Source of the DNA: Tepidicaulis marinus
GTDB lineage: Bacteria > Pseudomonadota > Alphaproteobacteria > Parvibaculales > Parvibaculaceae
DNA: 33,591 nucleotides
Direction of reading: 5' to 3'
NCBI RefSeq assembly: GCF_000739695.1
Contig: NZ_BBIO01000023.1
Coordinates: forward strand, 1-33,591
This document shows positions 27,620-33,591 of this stretch, in pieces. Each line of letters opens with the position of its first letter. Position 1 is the first letter of the stretch. The notes under the pieces were generated by a model that did not search any database, was not told where the DNA came from, and saw only the letters and a list, made by a program, of their open reading frames with translations. The position numbers and the translations under genes are program-made.

Positions 27620-28642
27620 TTACGGGTTCGGCCCGCCCCACCCGATCTTGCGGCGGGCAAGGTCCGCCCCCGCCCGCGCGCCTGCGCGAAGTCCCTCGCC
27701 GCCCTTGCGTCCTGCGGCTTTGGCACCCGAAAGCGCCTTCGCTGCCGCAAAACCGCCGGCACCGAGCAGGGCTTGAGATGCGATTTGAGAATCGAGCACA
27801 CCAGCAACGGATGTGGCCATTTGGCGGGCAATGATGTGAAAGAGAACGGAAAGGCAGCCGATGAGGACCATGGCGAAGTAGTCGCCGCTCCAAAAGAAGC
27901 GTTCCACTTCCTCATATGTGGGTGGGTTTGGAAGAACGCCCACATATTCCTTGATGACGGCAATGGTGAAGCCCATCGCGACTGCCATGAACAAGATGCC
28001 GGTGATCCCTGAAAAGAAAATGCGCATGGAATCCCGCGCAAACCCCTTCGTCGCATTGAACAGCAACGCACCCACCACAAATGGGCCGATGGCGGTAATT
28101 GCCATAAACTTGAAAATCGCTTCGAGCAGAAAACCGACGAAAAGGAACCATGCGAAAAGAAACGGGATGATGAGAAAAAGAGACCCGAATGACGCCGAGA
28201 ATTGCCCGACAATGCCAGCGCCATTTATGGCAATGCGCGCAATTTTCAGAACAACGAACACTTCCTTTTCGACCGCATCAATAAGCTCAGGAAACCCGCT
28301 GGCGCTCACCTCTCCGGATAGTGCCGCGATCTTTACGGCAACACCGGTAACACTGTCCCTGGCTGGAAACACGATCCATTCCATCCAGAGAGCACCCGTG
28401 TTGAGGAACAGCCCTGCCACGACGAAGAGAGCCAGCTTGGAGCCTACTTCGTAAGGGCTCCCTTGCCCTTTCGTGATGAGCTGAATGCTGAAAAAAATGA
28501 GATACGCGATCATGAAACCGTTGAGCCACAAGGCGACCGTGCCGCTCGTGGCGTCAAAGGCTTCACGCGCAAAACTCAGGCTTAGCGTGTCGAGCGTTTC
28601 GAACATCCCACACGCAATGCAGCTAACCGCTCCGGTACTCAT
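27620..28642 (-). CDS. virB6: VirB6 polytopic inner-membrane channel protein
   Basis: 340 residues with at least five hydrophobic spans (about 35-55, 70-87, 150-175, 175-195, 210-232, 255-272). The conserved TrbL/VirB6 segment (IPFLFAWFLFVGFLLEAIFK, then FMAITAIGPFVVGALLF) is present, followed by a hydrophilic Gly/Ala/Lys-rich C-terminus (GAKAAGRKGGEGLRAGARAG). It is part of the inner-membrane path of the substrate. The start overlaps the virB5 stop codon (ATGA). Confidence 0.88.
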   Translation of the reverse strand: MSTGAVSCIACGMFETLDTLSLSFAREAFDATSGTVALWLNGFMIAYLIFFSIQLITKGQGSPYEVGSKLALFVVAGLFLNTGALWMEWIVFPARDSVTGVAVKIAALSGEVSASGFPELIDAVEKEVFVVLKIARIAINGAGIVGQFSASFGSLFLIIPFLFAWFLFVGFLLEAIFKFMAITAIGPFVVGALLFNATKGFARDSMRIFFSGITGILFMAVAMGFTIAVIKEYVGVLPNPPTYEEVERFFWSGDYFAMVLIGCLSVLFHIIARQMATSVAGVLDSQIASQALLGAGGFAAAKALSGAKAAGRKGGEGLRAGARAGADLARRKIGWGGPNP

Positions 28643-29475
28643 CTATCGCCCAATTCTCGAAGGTCTCGGGATTCCTTGGCGAACAACTTGAGCGACGGTG
28701 CGCTTTCGATATTCCGTGCCGCATCCATGGCCACCTTGTCCGCCATCAGCCCATTGAGGCGGACTAGCTCGGCCAGAACCGCCAGCTGTATCTCATTCTG
28801 CGCAGCTATCTGGGCGCGCAACGTATTTGCGCTCGATGCCGTCGAAGAAAGGCTACTGAACAGCTCTGCACTGGACCGTGCATCGCCCTTGCTGGCGAGC
28901 CCGTTTGCGAGGGCCGAATCCGTGAGCGTTGCAGACAGCCGGAACCTCGCTTCTCGGGCCCGGTCACGGTCGGCAATCATTTCTTCACGGCTCATGCCGT
29001 TGCTGGCGCGCAGCTCATCTGCAATGTCACCGGCCCGAACATCCAGGGCCTCGACACTGTATAAAGCCTCAGAAATGAACTCTTTCGCCTGCCCGGCATT
29101 GACGATCACATCCGTCATATTCTCGCCGCCCGGCAATTCAATGTTCTCAAGATCAACGGTAAGACTGTTCGCGACCCGGCCGACCTGTTCGGCTAGGCCG
29201 CCGACCGCGCGCAGCGCAATGAGCCCTTCCGAGCCCATCAAGCCGTTCAGCTTTTTGGCCTCGTTCACCTGCTCTTGCATTTTCTCCACTTGATCGGAGA
29301 GGGCGGTGAGCTGCTGTACGAGCGTGACGAAAGACGTGGGATCGTGAACGATCATGGCCGAATATGCCTGATAGCTTCCGCCCATCACGCCGGCCACGAT
29401 GCCAGCGACCAGAGCCGCACGGCGCCAGCCCTTCCCGACCGTCAAATCCTGTCGTTTAAGAACATATCGAGCCAT
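28639..29475 (-). CDS. virB5: VirB5-like minor pilin/periplasmic protein
   Basis: 278 residues. A basic N-terminus and hydrophobic segment at about 19-40 (RAALVAGIVAGVMGGSYQAY) act as signal or anchor. The mature part is almost entirely helical and heptad-like (FVTLVQQLTALSDQVEKMQE, QVNEAKKLNGLMGS, later LRAQIAAQNEIQLAVLAELV), the typical VirB5/TrbJ pattern. VirB5 sits at the pilus tip and helps host recognition. The start at 29475 has GGCGGAG upstream and overlaps the virB4 end by 34 bases. Confidence 0.8.
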   Translation of the reverse strand: MARYVLKRQDLTVGKGWRRAALVAGIVAGVMGGSYQAYSAMIVHDPTSFVTLVQQLTALSDQVEKMQEQVNEAKKLNGLMGSEGLIALRAVGGLAEQVGRVANSLTVDLENIELPGGENMTDVIVNAGQAKEFISEALYSVEALDVRAGDIADELRASNGMSREEMIADRDRAREARFRLSATLTDSALANGLASKGDARSSAELFSSLSSTASSANTLRAQIAAQNEIQLAVLAELVRLNGLMADKVAMDAARNIESAPSLKLFAKESRDLRELGDR

Positions 29476-31835
29476 TTTTCTCCGCCTTTCCGCTGTGCTG
29501 CGGCAACCGCCCGTGAGGCTTGGGAGCCCCCCGTCAGAGACCGCAAAAGATTGCCGAGAGATGACAGGTCAGCGTTCAAGATGACGCTTCCCGTGTCACT
29601 TTTGATGAGCACCGCACGGGGGTACGCTGCCGCAACATCGCTGGTGCCTTTGATGAACTGCCATTCGGAATCCGTCAGATCGAATTCTTCGAAATCGGCT
29701 TTTTGCGCCTGAGTATTTCGGAAGAAAATCCGCTTGGATGTATTCTGCAGGAACGCTTTCGCGTGACCGCTGGCGGTCAACGCGCCCGGGTCCTGGAATG
29801 CCAGCCCGAGCACGCCCTGTTTCTTTCGCGCTTCACGCAAAATCACTAGCAGCTCGGACGCGAACCGCTTGTTTTCGAGCATTGGCGCTGCCTCATCGAC
29901 CATGATGAGGTGTGGTGTATCCGAGCGCCGGATGCGGTAGGCGATATATGAAATCATCGCGGCGGCCCGGTCGCCCGAATCCAAAATATCTGTCATGTCG
30001 AAGGCAACCAGGCGCTTGCCGTCGAAGGACAAGCTGTCTTCCGCTCCATTGAACAGATAAGCGTTGCTGCCCTCCGCCCAGGTGCGCAGCCCGTCTTTTA
30101 CCTCAGACCCGGCTGGAAACAGCTCTTCGAAGGATGCCTTCAAGCTCCGGCCCGCTGTCGGTACTTGCATGAGCATCCCAACGGCCTGCTCAATATGCTT
30201 TTGGCTTTCGGTCCCCTCGGTTCCCGCGAGAAGCGTTAGCCAGTTCGTGAGGAAGGCCAAGTTTGCCTGGGACGGCTCCAGATGGAACGGATTCAAGCTC
30301 AAATCCAAGGCCGGATCGACATATTCGAACCCGTGCACCTGGCAATACGCACGAAAGCCTTCGTTTCGGTCGAATAGAAAGGCTTTCAGATCGGGGAACG
30401 CCTCAAGCGCGCCCAGAATCCAGAACGCCATGAGAGTCGATTTACCGGCCCCCGTGCCGCCGAATACCAGGAAATGCCCAAGCTCCTGCTCACCGGCCCC
30501 GCGATGAAAATTGAAGCGGTATGCCGACCCCTGCGAAGTCGGCATTAACCGCACATATCCCTCGCCCCAATCGCAAGAGCCGATCCCGTCAGCCTGGCTT
30601 TCCATTACCCAAAGATCGGCCACGTTCTCCGCATCGAGCCGGAACGGACGATGCAGCACATCGAGGCCGGGCACCCGCGTCCACCACATCCGTTCGGCTG
30701 AGGCCGTCTCAACCTTGGCATTGATGTTGTGATTGCCGAGCACGCGCATGACCTGCCCGCAGCCGCGCTGAACTTCTTCTTCCGAGTTTCCCTCGACAAT
30801 CACCATTAGCTGATGATCCAGAAGCGTTGATTGCCCGCCCCCTACCCTGTCGGCGGCTTCCTCAAGCTCCTCGGCGGCGAACCGCCCTCCGAACATTGCC
30901 CGCGTCTGGCGCAACCGGAAGGCAAGTTCGCCTTGCGCCTTCGTTGATGGGATCGGTTTTACGATCTGCACCACAGACAGTTCCGCGTCTGCGGCCATAA
31001 GGCCGCTCACGACGCTTGAACTTGTGGCTTCCGGCCAGCCCCGAATGCCGATCATCGCTTGATGCCGCGCGCTGAACGGCGTTTCCAGGCGTATAGCCCC
31101 GCTCCGGTCGATGATTGCGCTGCAATCCACGACCTGCTGCGCCAGCTCGGCCTCTGACGGGTGAAAGTCACCCGCCATTCGCCCGTTCACGACGCCGTAA
31201 AGAAACCGCTCAAGCTCATGTGCCCGCGTGCCGCTGTGCTGCACGGCCGGGCTCCACTCGCTCAGCCGGTCCCGCACCAAACGCTCAACATTGTCGAGGG
31301 CTTCGCGCCGCTTCGCGTCATAGCCGCTTACGCTCACTACGATGAAATGGAGGTTGGCAAAGGACCGCTCGAACTGCTTCGCCCATTTCGAGCTGATCTC
31401 TGCCGCGATGCTTCCGGTCGCCTCGCTTCCCAGGTTCGCCCGGAAGTGCCGCCGCATCGTGACGAAGCGGACAAAGACGGGTTCCGGGTTCAGTGCATCA
31501 AGAAACGACTTCCGCCTGGCCCAGAACGCCTGGACCTCATCAGCCGTCAACCCGTCACCGGCAATGCCTGTGACCGCGAAGACCCGGAAATGCGACCCGT
31601 CTTTGCATTCTACCGTCTTGTCATCCGGCAGAACGCGCAAAAAGGGGATGAAATCGGAATAGGAATTCTCCGGCGTTTTCCCAAACACCGTGTCGCGCAG
31701 GCTTTCCACTGTCGCAAGGGCGACCGCCCCAGCCGTTGCGGCCCCCGCTCCGGCGAAGGCAAGGACGGTCCCCATGCCTGCGTTCTTGGCGTGAACGCCG
31801 GCATCGAACAAGCTTGCGAATTCTGGCCCGCTCAT
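29442..31835 (-). CDS. virB4: VirB4 secretion ATPase
   Basis: 797 residues. Walker A GGTGAGKST is at 459-467, followed by ILGALEAFPDLKAFLFDRN. Walker B lies in PHLIMVDEAAPML, then LVILREARKKQGVLGLAFQD and the TSKRIFFRN region. It is the large inner-membrane ATPase driving pilin dislocation and substrate transfer. The N-terminus holds a hydrophobic stretch at about 22-42 (GTVLAFAGAGAATAGAVALA), as in some VirB4 proteins. virB3 is a separate gene 2 bases upstream. The start at 31835 has GAGGG 6 bases before it. Confidence 0.93.
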   Translation of the reverse strand: MSGPEFASLFDAGVHAKNAGMGTVLAFAGAGAATAGAVALATVESLRDTVFGKTPENSYSDFIPFLRVLPDDKTVECKDGSHFRVFAVTGIAGDGLTADEVQAFWARRKSFLDALNPEPVFVRFVTMRRHFRANLGSEATGSIAAEISSKWAKQFERSFANLHFIVVSVSGYDAKRREALDNVERLVRDRLSEWSPAVQHSGTRAHELERFLYGVVNGRMAGDFHPSEAELAQQVVDCSAIIDRSGAIRLETPFSARHQAMIGIRGWPEATSSSVVSGLMAADAELSVVQIVKPIPSTKAQGELAFRLRQTRAMFGGRFAAEELEEAADRVGGGQSTLLDHQLMVIVEGNSEEEVQRGCGQVMRVLGNHNINAKVETASAERMWWTRVPGLDVLHRPFRLDAENVADLWVMESQADGIGSCDWGEGYVRLMPTSQGSAYRFNFHRGAGEQELGHFLVFGGTGAGKSTLMAFWILGALEAFPDLKAFLFDRNEGFRAYCQVHGFEYVDPALDLSLNPFHLEPSQANLAFLTNWLTLLAGTEGTESQKHIEQAVGMLMQVPTAGRSLKASFEELFPAGSEVKDGLRTWAEGSNAYLFNGAEDSLSFDGKRLVAFDMTDILDSGDRAAAMISYIAYRIRRSDTPHLIMVDEAAPMLENKRFASELLVILREARKKQGVLGLAFQDPGALTASGHAKAFLQNTSKRIFFRNTQAQKADFEEFDLTDSEWQFIKGTSDVAAAYPRAVLIKSDTGSVILNADLSSLGNLLRSLTGGSQASRAVAAAQRKGGEKWLDMFLNDRI

Positions 31836-31837
31836 TC

Positions 31838-32128
31838 TTATCCCTCATACATCTGGCCGCTTACCGGCCAGAACGTTTTTCGGCGGCGGAGTTGGAAGTG
31901 ACCCAGCTTCCAACCGCCGATTACGATTGTGTCGAAGTGAGGTTCTTTCTGGAGATACCGATGGGCGAACACGTAGCCGATGGCGACGGCAATGCCGCCC
32001 AGCAATGCTTGTTCCCCTGTAATGAGGTAGGCCAGCACCCCGACCGTCATCACAATGCCCCACATGTAGATTGTGAGACCCAGCATCGTGAGAGGCTTTG
32101 CGACGGCTCGAAGTACGGGGGCTGCCAT
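31838..32128 (-). CDS. virB3: VirB3 inner-membrane protein (96 aa)
   Basis: Starts MAAPVLRAVAKPLTMLG, the usual VirB3 entry, and has a hydrophobic hairpin at about 16-58 (LTIYMWGIVMTVGVLAYLIT, then ALLGGIAVAIGYVFA). The C-terminus is amphipathic (YLQKEPHFDTIVIGGWKLGH). It works with VirB4 in the inner membrane. An upstream extension to 32212 lies within virB2 and is not used. Confidence 0.88.
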   Translation of the reverse strand: MAAPVLRAVAKPLTMLGLTIYMWGIVMTVGVLAYLITGEQALLGGIAVAIGYVFAHRYLQKEPHFDTIVIGGWKLGHFQLRRRKTFWPVSGQMYEG

Positions 32129-32141
32129 GATCCTGAACCCC

Positions 32142-32444
32142 TTAGCTGCCGCCAGCGGCGAGCCAGCCGATAATCGGCTCGGCCAAAAACAAACCGATGG
32201 TGCCCATGGCAATCCCGCCGAACCAATGCCAGGCGATCCGGCCAGTCATCGAGAGCACCAAGGCGAAGACTGCGAATAGCAAGGCAATCCGCTGCCCCCA
32301 CTTGAGCATCACCTGGATGAATTCGTCGGTCTTGCTAACGAGCGGCGAAGCAATGTCATCCGCAGACTGGGCCAAGCTGGGCTCAACCCATAACGCTGCA
32401 GCGACACCGCAGACCACCAGCCCCAAAAGAAGGTTTCTTCGCAT
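32142..32444 (-). CDS. virB2: VirB2 major pilin (100 aa)
   Basis: ATG at 32444 with GGAGG 7 bases upstream. The long signal peptide ends at about SLA-Q (residues 1-25). The mature pilin of about 75 residues has two hydrophobic helices (RIALLFAVFALVLSMTG and GGIAMGTIGLFLAEPIIGWL) joined by a short basic loop (RIAWHWF), the classic VirB2 hairpin. It is the first gene of the transfer operon. The divergent control region lies upstream (32445-32568). Confidence 0.88.
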   Translation of the reverse strand: MRRNLLLGLVVCGVAAALWVEPSLAQSADDIASPLVSKTDEFIQVMLKWGQRIALLFAVFALVLSMTGRIAWHWFGGIAMGTIGLFLAEPIIGWLAAGGS

Positions 32445-32568
32445 CGTTTGCCTCCAAGATGCTGTCATTACGAAACTGCAGCACTTTCGCGCAAAACTGT
32501 TTACGAAATACAAACAGAAAGGGAGTTACGTAAGAAACAAACAAGGGGAGAAAAAGCGAGGTGAAGAA
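32445..32568. promoter_or_regulatory. Divergent control region of the virB operon
   Basis: It contains three TTACG words in different contexts (attacgaaac at about 32468, tttacgaaat at about 32500, gttacgtaag at 32525) and the operator ACTTTCG-N14-CGAAA (32483-32508). Its repeat spacing equals that of the one at 12391-12418. No clean -35/-10 pair is visible for either direction, which suggests activator-dependent or tightly repressed transcription. Confidence 0.5.
32521..32533. repeat. Direct repeat GGGAGTTACGTAA, copy 1
   Basis: The 13-base word GGGAGTTACGTAA occurs here, 36 bases before the RHH-like gene at 32569, and again at 33253-33265 before the gene at 33270. In the second copy the core is the perfect palindrome GTTACGTAAC. 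Confidence 0.6.
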
Positions 32569-32901
32569 ATGACAAACGAAATCGGCAGAATTGAAGGGGA
32601 TGACGGACCTTGCCGCCAGGTTTTCCATGTCCGTCTCACGGAAAACCTCCTGCCCTTCAAGGCCCGTGTGCATGACGCGCTCGCGCTGCTCGCGCGGTCT
32701 TCCTTCCTGCCGGAGCGACATGAGGTTTATCCCGCCAAATACGCGCAGCTGAGGCTTTTTAAAACGCGCGTCTATGTCGGGCCGGAGGCCAAAGAGGATT
32801 TCGACTCCCTGGCACTCACGACCGACCTCACCCACAACGACATTATCGCTTTCGCGCTATTCGCGCTCTGGAAGCGGGAAAAGCAAAGGAATGCAGCATG
32901 A
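32569..32901 (+). CDS. Probable ribbon-helix-helix regulator divergent from virB (110 aa)
   Basis: The ATG at 32569 has GAGGTG about 6 bases upstream. The C-terminal half (KTRVYVGPEAKEDFDSLALT, then THNDIIAFALFALWKREKQ) fits a strand-helix-helix fold. The N-terminal half (FHVRLTENLLPFKARVHDAL) is unfamiliar. Its position, divergent from the pilin gene across a region with symmetric sites, suggests a transfer-operon regulator. It is coupled (ATGA) to a small exported protein gene. The assignment is pattern-based and moderate. Confidence 0.55.
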   Translation: MTNEIGRIEGDDGPCRQVFHVRLTENLLPFKARVHDALALLARSSFLPERHEVYPAKYAQLRLFKTRVYVGPEAKEDFDSLALTTDLTHNDIIAFALFALWKREKQRNAA

Positions 32902-33170
32902 CCAGACAGGGCCACATCGCAGCCGTGCTTGGTGTTGTTTGCGGATTATTCCTGGGCTCGACATTCGTTTTGGCAGGATCGGGCGATGACCCGTCCACAG
33001 ACGAAACTTGTGTCCAGCTCGCGCAATCCATTGCCACGCTCTACAGCCGCGCAACTCGCCCGCTGATTGGCCGCAATGCGAAGCCCGATCTTATAAGGGT
33101 GCTGGTGGAGCTTGAGCTGTTCAAAACCATGGAATGCTCTGGAGCCCTGCTCAAAGAGGCAGCCGAGTGA
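32898..33170 (+). CDS. Small exported protein (90 aa)
   Basis: Overlaps the previous gene by ATGA. The signal peptide (HIAAVLGVVCGLFLGSTFVLA) is followed by a 64-residue mature part with two Cys (ETCVQL and MECSGAL) likely forming a disulfide, and helical content (LAQSIATLYSRATRP, IRVLVELELFKTMEC). It is probably periplasmic. Its link to the transfer region suggests an accessory or exclusion role (inference); no family recognised. Confidence 0.65.
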   Translation: MTRQGHIAAVLGVVCGLFLGSTFVLAGSGDDPSTDETCVQLAQSIATLYSRATRPLIGRNAKPDLIRVLVELELFKTMECSGALLKEAAE

Positions 33171-33252
33171 TTCAAATTGGGACGCAAACGGAGAAAAAAA
33201 GCCCTACGGCCAATTTCTCCCTTCCAAGCGGACTCTGGTCATGTGAAAGTGA

Positions 33253-33266
33253 GGGAGTTACGTAAC
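33253..33266. repeat. Direct repeat GGGAGTTACGTAA, copy 2, with palindrome GTTACGTAAC
   Basis: It repeats the word seen at 32521. Here it immediately precedes the start codon at 33270, so a bound protein would block the gene. Confidence 0.6.
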
Positions 33267-33269
33267 ACC

Positions 33270-33591
33270 ATGCCAATGAGGCCCGCCGTGAATTTGCTCA
33301 GCCCCAATTCCCGCATGTGCTTTGCTGAATGGTATCGCTTGCGCGCCAAAGACAGCTTCGCCCCTCACATTTCGCATTTCCGTACAAATGCAAATCCGCT
33401 CATCATGGCAATGTGGGTCGGAAAACGTGTCGGGGAAAGCGAAGCGACTTTCCATATCGGTGCCGATGCCGTTGCTGCTTTACCGGAAATCGTCTTCCAG
33501 GAAGGGGGCTGGTACAGCGAAGCGGATTTGCCCATGGCGCAGAAGGCTTTCCAGCTTGCCGCGCGCGGCCGGCATGTTGCGTCGCGCGGTC
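33270..33591 (+). CDS. N-terminal part of a protein cut by the right edge (PAS_5-like?)
   Basis: Starts with ATG at 33270 (an alternative ATG is at 33276) and is open to the edge, 107 codons. Features: CFAEWYRLRAKDSFAPHISH near residue 17, then NPLIMAMWVGKRVGESEATF and EGGWYSEADLPMAQKAF. The W/R-rich entry and following strand pattern resemble PAS_5-type proteins of alphaproteobacteria, by eye only. The likely C-terminus is at 1-171 if the sequence is circular, though reading straight across the join reaches a stop at bases 27-29, so a one-base discrepancy would be needed. Nearby operator-like palindromes suggest regulation. Confidence 0.5.
   Translation, partial: MPMRPAVNLLSPNSRMCFAEWYRLRAKDSFAPHISHFRTNANPLIMAMWVGKRVGESEATFHIGADAVAALPEIVFQEGGWYSEADLPMAQKAFQLAARGRHVASRG

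Overview
The window reads as an essentially complete conjugative plasmid backbone, most likely from an alphaproteobacterium. I infer this from a P-type (VirB/VirD4) type IV secretion operon, a VirD2/MOBP-like relaxase, two DUF736 genes, a VirC1-like ParA with a ribbon-helix-helix partner, and GC-rich genes packed with ATGA/TAATG overlaps. No rRNA, tRNA, transposase or CRISPR array was seen. The right edge cuts a gene whose product resembles a PAS_5-type protein. The left edge opens with what looks like the missing C-terminus, one reading frame off. The sequence may therefore be a circular plasmid linearised inside this gene; this is inference.

Layout. 1-2 kb: end of the PAS-like gene, a small membrane protein, and a partition module (14-bp tandem repeats, an operator/promoter, parA, ribbon-helix-helix partner). 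2-7 kb: accessory genes on mixed strands: a possible 54-codon gene, a 10-bp repeat array, DUF736 copy 1, an unknown Cys-rich protein, an SRAP (YedK-like) gene with a membrane protein, two paralogous small basic/hydrophobic proteins, and a short TetR regulator. 7.2-9 kb: an operon of a DnaJ-domain protein and two unknown proteins, the second ending in a QLSLF beta-clamp-binding consensus. 9-11.3 kb: two toxin-antitoxin modules, a HigB/RelE-type toxin with XRE antitoxin and a Fic protein with a small partner, the latter followed by two tiny membrane proteins. 11.3-14.4 kb: an HNH endonuclease divergent from the likely replication initiator, which has an elaborate structured leader, followed by a secreted nuclease. 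15-16.4 kb: DUF736 copy 2, a small ribbon-helix-helix protein, and a control region with five 22-bp-spaced iterons and two inverted repeats (oriV and/or oriT). 16.4-18.7 kb: a MobC-like accessory protein and the relaxase.

18.7-32.4 kb, minus strand: one compact transfer operon in the order virB2-B3-B4-B5-B6-B7-B8-B9-B10, a 712-aa secreted cysteine-repeat protein, virB11, virD4, virB1-like transglycosylase, lipoprotein. 32.5-33.6 kb: divergent plus-strand genes, including a likely ribbon-helix-helix regulator.

Together the genes give replication, partition, post-segregational stabilisation, DNA processing (relaxase/MobC), coupling (VirD4) and a full mating channel. The most interesting item is the 712-aa protein inserted between virB10 and virB11. 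It has a signal peptide, an acidic linker, and six ~48-residue modules each with two cysteines 31-33 residues apart, like a disulfide-stapled extracellular rod. It is paired with a VirB10 carrying an extra Ig-like (ASH/choice-of-anchor type) domain. This may be a P-type conjugation system with its own surface-recognition component. Secondary highlights are a shared operator upstream of both the virB operon and the rep/HNH region, a possible leaderless toxin mRNA, and a rep leader with a possible leader peptide.
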